Positions 33,047 to 42,245 of a stretch of DNA of 64,000 nucleotides are shown piece after piece. Within the stretch, counting starts at the first letter, position 1; each line of letters begins with the position of its first letter. This DNA is from Pelotomaculum terephthalicicum JT (GTDB lineage: Bacteria > Bacillota > Desulfotomaculia > Desulfotomaculales > Pelotomaculaceae). Below the pieces are notes generated by a model that was not told the origin of the DNA, made no database searches, and saw nothing but the letters and a program-made list of their open reading frames with translations. The stretch covers positions 1 to 64,000 of the forward strand of contig NZ_JAKNBL010000003.1 of the NCBI RefSeq assembly GCF_022410535.1, in the 5' to 3' direction. Position numbers and translations under genes: made by a program.

Positions 33047-34678
33047 TTAAACCAATTTAAGGATCAGCGCCTGCTTTCCTTTGACGCTCATTTCCAACCT
33101 GCCGGAAGGGGAGTATTCAACCGGTCCGGATTCATCCATGAGATTCACCATGATCCGGCGGTCAGCCAAATTTTTCTTGATCCGGCCCGGCACATTCGGG
33201 TTTGCGGCAATGTTCACATTAACAGACTTACCGGCATTGCTGTTGTTCAAACCCACTATGATGGTATTGCCGCGAAATTCCCTCATATAAACATAGATAT
33301 CAAAACTGGAGTAAAGAGTGAAGAGATAGCCGTATTGGAGGGCTTCGTTTTCCCGGCGAATCTTAATTAATTTTCGCAGGTTGCGGTAAATGAAACTTTC
33401 CACATAATAGCCGGGGAATGGTTCCAATGTGGACGGATCGATTTTTTCCCACGGCATATCCAGGCGCAGGCAAGCGTCCCCGCCCGCCTGCCGGTCACCC
33501 TCCAGGCCAATTTCCGTTCCGTAATATATCTGAGGTATGCCTCTGGTTGTCAACAAAAATGATAACACATAAACAACCAGCTTCGCCGCCTCGCGCCTGT
33601 CTCCGTTCGCATAATGCACCGCCCAGCTCATTACTCTTTTCTCCAAATCATGGTTATCCACAAGAGTGACCAGGCGGTTGGCATTATTATATTTCCAGTC
33701 GGTATCCAGCACCCCGGCCGTTTCAGGAGCGGCGGCGACGCGCGGCCCGGCTATGGCACCCATACCCTTGCGGTGTTCCGGAGGCTTATTATCCTCATTC
33801 CGGATCATTATATCAATAATATTGCCACATAAAGGAAAATCAAAAAGAGAGTCAAAATCATATTCTCTTTGATACTGCGCCACGGAATCCGCGTCAAAAT
33901 CCAGCACCTCGCCCAGGAAAAAAATATTCCGGTATTTCCCCCGCACATACGCCTTGAAATAGTACCAGAAAGCCTGGTCAATATGTCCGGCTGAATCCAA
34001 CCGGATGGCGTCTATTCCCGTGTCTTCGATCCAATCGATAATGTTATTTACAAAGTAATCCCTGACCTCAGCCTGTCCGTGGTCAAAAGCCGGCAGACCG
34101 AACGGCATGCCGGCCTGCTGATTTTTAAACCAGCGCGCGGGCAGGCGGTGAGGGTAACCACGGTACTTTTCATTATGGTATCCGGTATGGCTGACAATCA
34201 CATCAAGGATAATTTTAATGCCGCTGTCATGCAATTGCTCAACCAGGATTTTTAACTTATCCCTGCCGTTATCCGCCGCTTCGGGAATAAGATGAGTGTC
34301 TATCCGTTCAAAGTCAAGCGCCCAGTAGCCATGGTAGCCTTCAGCCATCCCCGCCGCGCCGGGGATGCCGCCGATACCCAGATAGACCGGAGTGATCCAC
34401 AAGGCTGTAACACCGAGATGCTTCAAGTAGGGGATCTTTTTTACGATGCCGGCGAAATTCCCTCCGTGGTATTGCTCCGGGCCGGCCGCCGGGCCTGCTG
34501 AGCTGTCGTTAAAAGCATCGCTGCCGTGGAACCGGTCGATCAGAATGAAGTAAATAATATCAGCCTGGGATATTCCTTCCGTCCGGTTTATGATGAAACC
34601 CTCCTTAATCAGGGAGACTACAAAGCCGCTTTCCTTATGCATCAAAGAATCGCGGCTTTGGGTACAACAATAGTTCAT
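33047..34678 (-). CDS. GH13 alpha-amylase family glycoside hydrolase
   Basis: This 543-residue (alpha/beta)8-barrel enzyme would hydrolyse or rearrange alpha-glucans. Conserved GH13 regions are present: region I DVIVSHTGYH; region II IDAIRLDSAGH, with the nucleophile Asp; region III FFLGEVLDF, with the acid/base Glu; and region IV LVDNHDLEKR, with the third Asp. No signal peptide is seen, so it probably acts inside the cell. It sits 12 bases downstream of a 119-residue unknown gene, suggesting cotranscription. A role in spore or storage-glycogen turnover is possible but not shown. Confidence 0.9.
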   Translation of the reverse strand: MNYCCTQSRDSLMHKESGFVVSLIKEGFIINRTEGISQADIIYFILIDRFHGSDAFNDSSAGPAAGPEQYHGGNFAGIVKKIPYLKHLGVTALWITPVYLGIGGIPGAAGMAEGYHGYWALDFERIDTHLIPEAADNGRDKLKILVEQLHDSGIKIILDVIVSHTGYHNEKYRGYPHRLPARWFKNQQAGMPFGLPAFDHGQAEVRDYFVNNIIDWIEDTGIDAIRLDSAGHIDQAFWYYFKAYVRGKYRNIFFLGEVLDFDADSVAQYQREYDFDSLFDFPLCGNIIDIMIRNEDNKPPEHRKGMGAIAGPRVAAAPETAGVLDTDWKYNNANRLVTLVDNHDLEKRVMSWAVHYANGDRREAAKLVVYVLSFLLTTRGIPQIYYGTEIGLEGDRQAGGDACLRLDMPWEKIDPSTLEPFPGYYVESFIYRNLRKLIKIRRENEALQYGYLFTLYSSFDIYVYMREFRGNTIIVGLNNSNAGKSVNVNIAANPNVPGRIKKNLADRRIMVNLMDESGPVEYSPSGRLEMSVKGKQALILKLV

Positions 34679-34690
34679 TATGACCGTTGA

Positions 34691-35050
34691 CTAAATTCTT
34701 CCCAGCACTGCCCTGAGCACGTCATCAAAAGGCATTTTACCGATTTCATCCAACATCTTATCCAATTTAGTCTTGCGCCTCAGCGAGCCGTCCAGGAGGA
34801 TTTCAATCGCTTGATTCCTATCCACCAAAACCGAACGAACTTCCCGCACCCCTCGCAGCAGGCCGGCGATTACTAAAACTTTTTGTGGCGTAATATTAGG
34901 TATATTTAAGATATTTGCATCCTTGCCATTATTATTTCCGCAGCTTTTAGTTTTATTTGACGATGCGTTTTGGATGGGGAAAACAGCATTCTGACCCAAC
35001 TGAGCCCTGACCTGCTCCAACAACGCGTTTAACTCGCTGGATGAAAACAT
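34691..35050 (-). CDS. Conserved-looking protein of unknown function
   Basis: This 119-residue protein has an amphipathic N-terminal helix (SSSELNALLEQVRAQLG), a low-complexity linker rich in Asn and Ser, and a C-terminal ~65-residue helical domain (NITPQKVLVIAGLLRGVREV, RNQAIEILLDGSLRRKTKL, FDDVLRAVLGRI). There are no membrane segments or catalytic motifs. I do not recognise a family. It is 12 bases upstream of the amylase gene and 30 bases downstream of a tiny membrane-protein gene, so the three may form one unit. Coding potential is good: the stop is close to the next gene, and codon use matches the neighbours. Confidence 0.65.
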   Translation of the reverse strand: MFSSSELNALLEQVRAQLGQNAVFPIQNASSNKTKSCGNNNGKDANILNIPNITPQKVLVIAGLLRGVREVRSVLVDRNQAIEILLDGSLRRKTKLDKMLDEIGKMPFDDVLRAVLGRI

Positions 35051-35080
35051 GGGAGAACCCCTTTAACACCCTTCAGGGAA

Positions 35081-35206
35081 CTATGGAATAATAATCGGCG
35101 CTCCGGGTATTCTTGACGGTCCCGCGAGCCCGGTGGCGAAAAGGATGACTAAAGCCACTACGACAGTCAATAATAGATCATGCCGGATCTCTTCTAAAAA
35201 TGGCAA
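35081..35206 (-). CDS. Tiny single-span membrane protein
   Basis: A TTG at 35206, eight bases after AAGGTG, opens a 41-residue frame: PFLEEIRHDLLLTVVV, then ALVILFATGLAGPSRIPGAP, ending IIIP. Residues ~10-28 form one strong membrane helix, and a Gly/Pro-rich tail follows. The frame fits exactly between the upstream AT-rich promoter region and the 119-residue gene. Such peptides are common in spore membranes, but no homologue can be named from sequence alone. Confidence 0.45.
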   Translation of the reverse strand: MPFLEEIRHDLLLTVVVALVILFATGLAGPSRIPGAPIIIP

Positions 35207-35304
35207 TGTGACCACACCTTTACTGGCATATACATATATATAATTATATTAAATCAACCGTTAGTAGGTGTTTTAATAGATGATTTGAATTAAAACAGTT
35301 CCGG

Positions 35305-36120
35305 CTAGTATTTATTATTCCACTCCTGCGATTTGTACTTTAATGTCACCAGTTCTAAAGCGAGTCTCGTCTCCTCAGCGGTTAGCCGCCCTGTCTCCAA
35401 CTCGACCCCCAGTGCGCTCTTAAAGCCCTCGCGCAAGGCGGCGCTGATTTCTGCCCAAGGGATTTCTCTCTCCGTCACCGCCCGCATGCAGGTGGCTTTA
35501 GCCAGAAAAGCTTGTTTCATTCTGTCAGCCGCCTGCCGCCCGGAGAACTTTAAAACGAGAAAAAGCTTATCCGCATCCAGTTCCCATGGCAAGGAACCAT
35601 GCTGGAGGATTACCCCCTGCCGTCTCACCTGGGCGCTGCCGGCAATTTTTTTGCCGTTTACCGTCAGTTCGTAACTGGAAAGGGTATTAAAGCAAGCCGC
35701 CGGGGACAATTCCCCGCTCCTGGAACGGTTGCGGGGAGCTATTGCCGCGCATATGCCCAGGCGCTTCAAACCGGCCAGCAATCCCCCGGAGATAACCTTG
35801 TAAGACTCCGTTACAGTAGCCGGCATTAACGGGTGGCTTTCGGAAACCACCACGCTGTACGTCAACTCCCGGTCATGCAGGACCGCTCTCCCGCCGGTCA
35901 GTCTTCGAACCACCTGAATGCCCAGTTCCCGGCACAAACCGGCATTCACTTCCTTCTCCAGACGCTGGAAATAGCCCAGGGAAATGGCGGGCGGCCGCCA
36001 CCGGTAGAAACGAAGGGTCGGGGGCACCTTCCCCCGACCGTGGCAGGTCAAGATAGCTTCGTCAATGGCCATGTTGGTTGCGGCATCGTTAAACCCGGTT
36101 TCAATAAATCTCCATTTCAT
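35305..36120 (-). CDS. lipM: LipM-type octanoyltransferase
   Basis: This 271-residue member of the lipoate-protein ligase A fold moves octanoyl groups from acyl carrier protein to GcvH. Key features are RRLTGGRAVLHDRELTYSVVV, with the RRxTGG loop, and a cysteine in SPAACFNTLSSYELTVNGKKIAGSAQ (Cys ~143, read in parts). That cysteine is the acyl-carrying residue of LipM and is absent from ATP-using lipoate ligases. The lysine of GKKIAGSAQ is also conserved. I start at the ATG at 36120, five bases after GGTGAT, rather than 24 bases upstream inside gcvPB. Its place at the end of the gcv operon fits octanoylation of the neighbouring GcvH. Confidence 0.85.
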   Translation of the reverse strand: MKWRFIETGFNDAATNMAIDEAILTCHGRGKVPPTLRFYRWRPPAISLGYFQRLEKEVNAGLCRELGIQVVRRLTGGRAVLHDRELTYSVVVSESHPLMPATVTESYKVISGGLLAGLKRLGICAAIAPRNRSRSGELSPAACFNTLSSYELTVNGKKIAGSAQVRRQGVILQHGSLPWELDADKLFLVLKFSGRQAADRMKQAFLAKATCMRAVTEREIPWAEISAALREGFKSALGVELETGRLTAEETRLALELVTLKYKSQEWNNKY

Positions 36121-36131
36121 AACATCACCAT

Positions 36132-37577
36132 TTATGGTTTCCATCTTAAAACAGGCTTGCGGGCTGCTTTCACCGCGTCCAGCCGCCCGACCACAGTAGT
36201 ATGCGGGGCCAGCCTGACTTTTTCCGGCTCCTCATCAACTTCCCCGGCAATCTGGATCATGGCTTCAATAAACCTCTCCAGGGTTTCCAGATTTTCTGTT
36301 TCCGTCGGCTCAATCATTAACGCCTCTTTAACGATTAAAGGGAAGTAGACAGTGGGCGGGTGGTAACCGTAATCCAGCAGTCTTTTGGCAATGTCCTCGG
36401 TATTCACTCCCTTTTCCTTTTGCCGGCCGCCCGATAACACAAACTCATGCTTGCAAACCTGATCATAGGGGAGATCATAATAATCCTTGAGCCTCTTCAT
36501 CAAAAAGTTGGCGTTCAGCACGGCATCCTCCGCCGCCTGCCGCAAGCCTTCCGGCCCCATGGTCAGGATATAGGCATAGGCTTTAACCACCACTCCAAAA
36601 TTCCCGTAAAAAGACCTGACCTTCCCGATCGACAGAGGGCGGTTGTATTCCAGATAATAACTGCCGTCCCCCTTTATTTCCACTAAAGGTTTGGGCAGAA
36701 ATGGCGCCAGATGCTCCTTTACCCCCACCGGACCGGAGCCGGGGCCGCCCCCGCCGTGGGGCGCGGCAAAGCTCTTATGCAGGTTGAGGTGAACAACGTC
36801 AAAGCCCATGTCGCCCGGGGTCGAGATGCCCAGTATGGCGTTGGCGTTGGCTCCGTCGTTATATAGCAGACCGCCCGCGCTGTGGACGATTTCAGCTATT
36901 TCAGCGATGTCGGATTCAAAAAGGCCAAGGGTATTGGGGTTGGTCAGCATGATCCCGGCGACCTGGCCATCAACCGCTTTTTTCAGTTCATCCAAATCCA
37001 GGCGGCCATTCTTGCCGGATTTAATTTCAACGAGCTTCAGACCGGCCATCTGAGCCGAGGCGGGATTGGTGCCGTGGGAGGAATCAGGAACGATGATCTT
37101 TTTCCGGTGACCCTCGCCGCGGTTTTCGTGGTAAGCTTTCATCATCATCAGGCCGGTCAGCTCACCATGGGCGCCGGCCGCGGGCTGCAGGGACACCCGG
37201 GCCATCCCGGTGAGTTCGGAGAGGCAACGGTCCATATGGTAAAGCAATTCCAGGCAGCCCTGAACAGTATCCTCGCTCTGATAAGGGTGAACCCGCGTGA
37301 AACCGTTCAGCCGCGCTATATCCTCATTGACCTTCGGATTATATTTCATCGTACAGGAACCAAGCGGGTAAAAACCAGTGTCAACCCCGAAGTTGCGCCG
37401 GGACAGCCGGGTAAAATGACGCGCCGCCTCCCCTTCGCTGACCTCCGGCAGGCCGGGTGACTCCCGGCGCAGGTACTCCGCGGGAATCAAGCTTTCTATG
37501 GCCTCTTCGGGAACATCTATGGCAGGCAGGGAGATACCGGTCCGGCCCGGAACGCTCTGTTCAAAGATTAGTTCCAT
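36132..37577 (-). CDS. gcvPB: Glycine dehydrogenase (decarboxylating) subunit 2
   Basis: This is the PLP-binding half of the two-subunit P-protein, which decarboxylates glycine and hands the aminomethyl group to lipoyl-GcvH. The ~481-residue protein shows the PLP-lysine region [20 protein letters not shown] and the family opening [16 protein letters not shown]. The ATG at 37577 follows GTGAGG. An in-frame GTG at 37589 is less well placed. The stop lies close to the lipM start. About 200 bases separate it from gcvPA, an unusually wide gap for this operon, filled by a repeat element. Confidence 0.95.
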   Translation of the reverse strand: MELIFEQSVPGRTGISLPAIDVPEEAIESLIPAEYLRRESPGLPEVSEGEAARHFTRLSRRNFGVDTGFYPLGSCTMKYNPKVNEDIARLNGFTRVHPYQSEDTVQGCLELLYHMDRCLSELTGMARVSLQPAAGAHGELTGLMMMKAYHENRGEGHRKKIIVPDSSHGTNPASAQMAGLKLVEIKSGKNGRLDLDELKKAVDGQVAGIMLTNPNTLGLFESDIAEIAEIVHSAGGLLYNDGANANAILGISTPGDMGFDVVHLNLHKSFAAPHGGGGPGSGPVGVKEHLAPFLPKPLVEIKGDGSYYLEYNRPLSIGKVRSFYGNFGVVVKAYAYILTMGPEGLRQAAEDAVLNANFLMKRLKDYYDLPYDQVCKHEFVLSGGRQKEKGVNTEDIAKRLLDYGYHPPTVYFPLIVKEALMIEPTETENLETLERFIEAMIQIAGEVDEEPEKVRLAPHTTVVGRLDAVKAARKPVLRWKP

Positions 37578-37658
37578 CACAATCCTCACTCCATTAATAA
37601 TAAGTTTCTCTGACAGCTTTACTATTAAATTTTAGTATACATCGTTACTTTATCCAAG

Positions 37659-37733
37659 TATTCAGAATTCAGGAACCAGAATTCAGAATATTTCGGGGCA
37701 ATAAACCATTCTTTTATCCTGACTCCTGAGCAC
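37659..37733. repeat. Dispersed repeat between gcvPA and gcvPB
   Basis: The element has tandem short units (TTCAGAATTCAG, then CCAGAATTCAG). It then has the core CAGAATATTTCGGGGCAATA AAC at 37684-37706 and a CTGACTCCTGA end. The same core recurs at 49680-49702 with three differences in 23 bases. It looks like a small non-coding mobile or REP-type element inserted into the gcv operon. Confidence 0.6.
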
Positions 37734-37789
37734 AGTGTAGCGCCACCTGCAAGGTAAATCCAAGCACTGTACCTCCATGTTTTATTTCA

Positions 37790-39130
37790 TTAAGTTGCCA
37801 CACTATATTTAACCAGCCGGTCTATCTCGTCCCTGGTCCTGTTTTCAGTCACGGCAATCAATAGCGCGTTTTTTAACTCAGGATAATCCCTGGCTAAAGG
37901 ATAACCCCCGATGATCTTGTTTTCCATCAGGCGGGCATTCACGACAGCAGCGTCCTCTTGACCGGTTACGGCGAACTCTTTAAAAAACGGGGCGGTGAAG
38001 GTTGAAGCAAACTTGCCGGTCTCCAGCAAACTGCGGTAAGTATAATGCGCTTTTTGCAAACATAGCTCGGCGACTTGCCGGAGTCCTTTTTTACCCAGTA
38101 CGGTCAGATATACAGCGGCGGCCAGAGCGCACAGGGCTTGGTTGGAACAAATATTGGAGGTGGCCTTTTCCCGCCTGATGTGCTGCTCCCTGGCCTGCAA
38201 AGTCAGGATAAATCCCCGGTTGCCCTCGCTGTCGGCAGTTTGGCCGACGATTCGGCCGGGCAGCCGGCGCATCAGCTTTTCGGTAGTGGCCATAAAGCCG
38301 AAATACGGCCCCCCGAAGCTCAAAGGATTGCCCAGCGGCTGGCCTTCCCCCACCACGATGTCCGCCCCGCTCTCACCGGGCGGCTTCAGCAAGCCAAGCG
38401 CGATCGGGTCGGCGCTGACAATTAACAGAGCCTTATGCCGGTGTGCCAGTTCGGCGAACTTGGCCAGTTCTTCCAGGGCCCCGAAAAAGTTCGGGTTTTG
38501 CACTACAATTGCGCTTGTTTGGTTATTAATCAGTTCTTCAGCCTCCCCTGCACCGGTAAGGCCGTTTTGATAACCCAACTCTTTAACGTTGACGCTGCTA
38601 AAGTGGGAATAGGTTTTGACCACTTGCCGGGCTTCAGGATGAACCGCCCGGGAAAGCAATACTTCCCCGCGCCGGGTGGCCTGGCAGGCCATGGCCACCG
38701 CCTCGGCCAGGGCGCTGGCGCCGTCATACACGGAAGCGTTGGATACCTCCATCCCGGTCAGTTCGCAAATCATGGTCTGGTACTCAAAAAAAGCCTGCAA
38801 GGTTCCCTGGCTCACTTCAGGCTGATACGGGGTGTAAGCGGTATAAAATTCCTGGCGCAGAAGGATGTGGTTGATTATGCTGGGAACATAATGGTCGTAC
38901 GCTCCCGCCCCGAGAAAACAGGGATTATCATCAAGGTTTTTATTCTTGCCCGCCAGGGCTTTCATATGACGCGCCATTTCCATTTCCGAAAGAGGGCCGG
39001 GCAAGTTTAAGCGGCCTTTGCAGCGCATCACCGACGGTATGTCGACAAACAATTCCTCTATCGCTTCAACGCCAACAGCTTGCAGCATTCGCCGGCGGTC
39101 TTCGCTGGTAATGGGAAGATACGGGTACAC
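37790..39130 (-). CDS. gcvPA: Glycine dehydrogenase (decarboxylating) subunit 1
   Basis: This 446-residue partner of GcvPB completes the P-protein. Family segments include FLGAGAYDHYVPSIINHIL, FYTAYTPYQPEVSQGTLQAFFEYQTMICELTGM (read in parts), DGASALAEAVAMA and GQPLGNPLSFGGPYFGFMA. The start is a GTG at 39130, eight bases after GGAGG. The ribosome-binding site lies within the end of gcvH, so translation is likely coupled. Length is standard. Confidence 0.95.
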   Translation of the reverse strand: MYPYLPITSEDRRRMLQAVGVEAIEELFVDIPSVMRCKGRLNLPGPLSEMEMARHMKALAGKNKNLDDNPCFLGAGAYDHYVPSIINHILLRQEFYTAYTPYQPEVSQGTLQAFFEYQTMICELTGMEVSNASVYDGASALAEAVAMACQATRRGEVLLSRAVHPEARQVVKTYSHFSSVNVKELGYQNGLTGAGEAEELINNQTSAIVVQNPNFFGALEELAKFAELAHRHKALLIVSADPIALGLLKPPGESGADIVVGEGQPLGNPLSFGGPYFGFMATTEKLMRRLPGRIVGQTADSEGNRGFILTLQAREQHIRREKATSNICSNQALCALAAAVYLTVLGKKGLRQVAELCLQKAHYTYRSLLETGKFASTFTAPFFKEFAVTGQEDAAVVNARLMENKIIGGYPLARDYPELKNALLIAVTENRTRDEIDRLVKYSVAT

Positions 39131-39133
39131 CGA

Positions 39134-39514
39134 TCATTCCTCCTCGCAAAACTTGTTATAATCCTCCGCGGAAAGCAGGGTGGCCAGCTCACCGGGATCA
39201 GACATCAGCACTACCACGAACCAACTCCCGTAAGGGTCGCTGTTAACCAGTTCCGGCGACGCGAAAAGGCGCTCGTTAACTTTTATTATTTTGCCGCTTA
39301 CCGGGGCATAGACATCAGAAGCGGCCTTGACTGACTCAACCACCGCGAATGCCTCGCCCGCGCCGACTTCGTCCCCGACCTCGGGCAATTCAACAAAAAC
39401 GATATCCCCCAGAGCTTGCTGAGCGTGGTCGGTAATGCCGATTGACGCCTCGTCTCCTTCCGCCCTGACCCATTCATGCTCACTGGAGTATTTCAGATCA
39501 GCCGGGATGTTCAT
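39134..39514 (-). CDS. gcvH: Glycine cleavage system H protein
   Basis: This 126-residue lipoyl carrier shuttles the aminomethyl group between P, T and L proteins. The lipoylation lysine is Lys63 in [14 protein letters not shown]. The start [40 protein letters not shown], read in parts, is the textbook H-protein pattern. It lies between gcvT and gcvPA. Its acyl loading is probably provided by the lipM gene at the operon end. Lipoyl-H-protein is also an input for H-cluster ligand assembly, relevant to the hyd genes nearby. Confidence 0.97.
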   Translation of the reverse strand: MNIPADLKYSSEHEWVRAEGDEASIGITDHAQQALGDIVFVELPEVGDEVGAGEAFAVVESVKAASDVYAPVSGKIIKVNERLFASPELVNSDPYGSWFVVVLMSDPGELATLLSAEDYNKFCEEE

Positions 39515-39527
39515 GCTTTTATCCCCC

Positions 39528-40634
39528 TTATTTTTTCTTGTAATGTTTTTTATAAAATGGGATCGGGACGATTACCGCCCTTAGCTTTTTGCCCCTGATC
39601 ACCACGTCGATTTTATCGCCTTGTCCGGCGCGGTCCGCTTCAAGAAGAGCTAATCCAACATTTTTTTTCAAGGTCGGCGAGTAACCGCCAGAGGTCACAA
39701 AACCAACCTCCCTGCCTGCGGATTCCACCGGATAGTTTGCCCTGGGCACGCCCCGCTCTTCCATTTCAAAACCGGCCAGCTTCCTGGCCGCCCCCTTGGA
39801 CGAGCAGGCGGCGAGAGCGGCACGCCCGATGAAATCTGGTTTATCAAATCTGACAAACCTGCCTAACCCTGCTTCAATAGGCGTAATATCCGCAGACAAC
39901 TCATGCCCGTAGAGAGGCAGGCAGGCTTCCAGGCGCAGGGAATCCCTGGCGCCCAAACCGGCCGGAACAACACCGCAGGGCTTGCCCGCTTCCAGTATGG
40001 CGTCCCATAAAGCCGGCGCGCTGTCGGGACCCGTGTATATTTCAAAACCGTCTTCACCGGTATAGCCGGTTCGGGAAACCATACACTTTGCTCCGGCGAT
40101 TTCCACATCACACAACATGCGGAAAAATCTTAAATTATTAAGATCAGTCTCAGTCAAAGCCTGCAAAATCTTTTCAGACCTGGGACCCTGCAGGGCTATT
40201 TGAGCAAAGTCCTCTGAAACATTCGATATTTTTACTCCTTCAATATTATTTTGCACCAGCCAGTTATAATCCTTGTCAGTATTAGCGGCGTTAAGCACAA
40301 GAAAGAAATCCCCGGGACCAAACCGGTACACCAGAATGTCATCCACCACACCGCCGTCCGGATAGCACATCAAGCTATAAATGGCCTGGCCGTCCACCAG
40401 TACCCCGATGTCTCCGGTAGCTATTCTTTGGAGAAAATCAAAAGCTCCTTTTCCCCTGACCGTAACTTTGCCCATGTGGGACACATCAAAAAGGCCGGCG
40501 CGGGAACGCACCGCTTCGTGCTCCGCCAAAATGCTGTTATACTGCACCGGCAACGCCCACCCGGCGAACTCGACCATCTTACCGCCGCTGCGGCGGTGAA
40601 CATCAAACAAAGGTGTTTTATGTAAAATATCCAT
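39528..40634 (-). CDS. gcvT: Glycine cleavage system T protein (aminomethyltransferase)
   Basis: This 368-residue tetrahydrofolate-dependent aminomethyltransferase is the first gene of the gcv operon. Features include [38 protein letters not shown] (read in parts), [17 protein letters not shown], and the folate-site [20 protein letters not shown]. The ATG at 40634 follows GGGGGG. The ~160 bases upstream show no glycine-riboswitch pattern. The gene downstream, gcvH, begins 14 bases after the stop. Confidence 0.96.
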   Translation of the reverse strand: MDILHKTPLFDVHRRSGGKMVEFAGWALPVQYNSILAEHEAVRSRAGLFDVSHMGKVTVRGKGAFDFLQRIATGDIGVLVDGQAIYSLMCYPDGGVVDDILVYRFGPGDFFLVLNAANTDKDYNWLVQNNIEGVKISNVSEDFAQIALQGPRSEKILQALTETDLNNLRFFRMLCDVEIAGAKCMVSRTGYTGEDGFEIYTGPDSAPALWDAILEAGKPCGVVPAGLGARDSLRLEACLPLYGHELSADITPIEAGLGRFVRFDKPDFIGRAALAACSSKGAARKLAGFEMEERGVPRANYPVESAGREVGFVTSGGYSPTLKKNVGLALLEADRAGQGDKIDVVIRGKKLRAVIVPIPFYKKHYKKK

Positions 40635-40794
40635 TTTTCCCCCCTTAATTCTCCGGCTTACCTAATTACAATGGATGAACAAATATCTTTTTTTAATGCA
40701 AACCTTTAAGGGAAAATATTCCTTACAGTATGATACGGTATACAATATTAACAGTTATTATAAAAAAGGGCCACTTTAATTGTTCAGACTCCAG

Positions 40795-41346
40795 TCAGAT
40801 AGTTTTTTCTATTTTTTCCCAAGACAACTCAAACTCCTTCAATAACTGTTCAGTATAAAGTATAAAACGTATCTCATCATAATAATCTTCCTCATTTATA
40901 AAATCACGCATTGTGCGCAGGGCAATTCCCGCCGCCCGGCGAATTGGAAAGCGATATGCCCCCGTGCTGATCGAGGGGAAGGAAACAGAGCGGATTCCGT
41001 GTTCTTTAGCCAGGGTCAAGCTGTTCAGATAGGCGTCCCGGAGAAGCCCATCTTCGTTACTATTTCCACCGAACCAGACCGGGCCGACGGTATGGATCAC
41101 GTAACGGGCCTTGAGATTCCCGCCGCCAGTGAGCACTGCCCGGCCTGTGGGGCAGCCTCCCTGCAAGGCGCGTATTTTTTTACATTCCTCAAGAATTGCC
41201 GGACCCCCGGCACGGTGGATGGCGCCATCCACTCCCCCGCCACCCAGCAGGCCGGAATTTGCCGCGTTTACTATTGCCTCGGTATCCTGGACGGTAATAT
41301 CCCCTTTAATGATTTTCAAAAGAGTTTTGCCGATATGGGTTTCCAC
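40795..41346 (-). CDS. Macrodomain protein (O-acetyl-ADP-ribose deacetylase-like)
   Basis: This 183-residue MacroD-type protein removes ADP-ribose or O-acetyl groups from ADP-ribose adducts. Diagnostic motifs are AIVNAANSGLLGGGGVDGAIHRAGG (read in parts; Asn and Asp in the ligand pocket), CPTGRAVLTGGGNL and SFPSISTGAYRFP. The GTG start at 41346 has AGGAGG six bases upstream. It stands alone between gcvT and a flavin reductase-like gene. No ADP-ribosyltransferase is nearby. Confidence 0.92.
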   Translation of the reverse strand: METHIGKTLLKIIKGDITVQDTEAIVNAANSGLLGGGGVDGAIHRAGGPAILEECKKIRALQGGCPTGRAVLTGGGNLKARYVIHTVGPVWFGGNSNEDGLLRDAYLNSLTLAKEHGIRSVSFPSISTGAYRFPIRRAAGIALRTMRDFINEEDYYDEIRFILYTEQLLKEFELSWEKIEKTI

Positions 41347-41359
41347 CTGTTACCTCCTG

Positions 41360-41465
41360 TTAATATTCAGGTATTCAGAATTAAGCAGTCAGCATTAAAC
41401 CGTTACCATTTTCAACCGTCTGAAAGGTAAAGCGAAGCTTCCTGGAAGTCTGGCTCCCGGCTCCC
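41360..41465. repeat. Short-repeat spacer between macrodomain and flavin reductase genes
   Basis: The spacer holds degenerate TTCAGGTATTCAGAATTAAG and CAGTCAGCATTAA units, similar in style to the repeats at 37659 and 49650. It also has a CCTGGAAGTCTGGCTCCCGG segment. The long core shared by the other two elements is not present, so kinship is uncertain. Confidence 0.35.
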
Positions 41466-41492
41466 TATATCATTGCTATGCCTAATAGGAGC

Positions 41493-42071
41493 TCACGTTT
41501 TATTAGAATACCCGAAGGAGCCGAGCTTACCGGACATCAACCGGTATTCATTCAGACAATAACTATACGGGCCGATTTTATCCAGATCCGGACGTCCTTT
41601 TTCATCCAACACGTCCTCATTGTAGTGCACAGCCAGCACATCAGCGATAAACACGTCGTGACTGCCCAGAGCTACCACCTGTCTGACTTTGCATTCCAGG
41701 TTAACCGGGCATTCCGCGATCAGAGGCGCTTTTACGTGGGCGGCAGGTACCGGCGTTAAACCTGTTTCCTTGAATTTATCCACCTTGCTGCCGGATACCT
41801 TCCCGCAATAATCCACCAGCTTGGCCTGAGCGGCGGCGGGAAGGTTGATCACGTATTCGCCGGACTCTTTAATCAGCCCGTAAGAATGCCTGCCTTGGGG
41901 ACGGACGCTTACGTACACCGCCGGCGGTTCAGAATTCATCACACCTGTCCAGGCGATAGTGATGATATTCGGCTTGCCGTTTTCCCCAACAGATGTTACA
42001 AGCACGACCGGAATTGGCAAAAGAACCGTCGCAGGCCCTTTTGTTATCTTTCTAATGGTAATGGCAACCAT
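41493..42071 (-). CDS. Flavin reductase-like FMN-binding protein
   Basis: This 192-residue protein belongs to the flavin reductase-like domain family (split-barrel FMN-binding fold). Visible elements are VVLVTSVGENGKPNIITIAWTGVMNSEPPAVYVSVRP (read in parts), HSYGLIKESGEYVINLPA and a late SHDVFIADVLAVH. In anaerobes members act as flavoredoxins or electron-transfer proteins. No partner gene is adjacent, so its redox partner is unknown. The ATG at 42071 has AGAGG directly before it, an unusually tight spacing. Confidence 0.88.
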   Translation of the reverse strand: MVAITIRKITKGPATVLLPIPVVLVTSVGENGKPNIITIAWTGVMNSEPPAVYVSVRPQGRHSYGLIKESGEYVINLPAAAQAKLVDYCGKVSGSKVDKFKETGLTPVPAAHVKAPLIAECPVNLECKVRQVVALGSHDVFIADVLAVHYNEDVLDEKGRPDLDKIGPYSYCLNEYRLMSGKLGSFGYSNKT

Positions 42072-42245
42072 CCTCTTTCATTTATATAATTAATACTGAT
42101 AAAAATAGTAATATACTAATAATATCTCAATTATATACCTTTAACAACCAATTTGACACTGTGCAAAACAAACTTCCCGAGTGTCAGACTAATTTCCAGC
42201 CCGCTTTTGATATTTCGCTTTCAGACCTCGGCGTATAAACGCAGC

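Noticed and set aside
40635-40794. Glycine riboswitch upstream of gcvT
   Set aside because: None of the conserved glycine aptamer segments is present in the 160-base gap.
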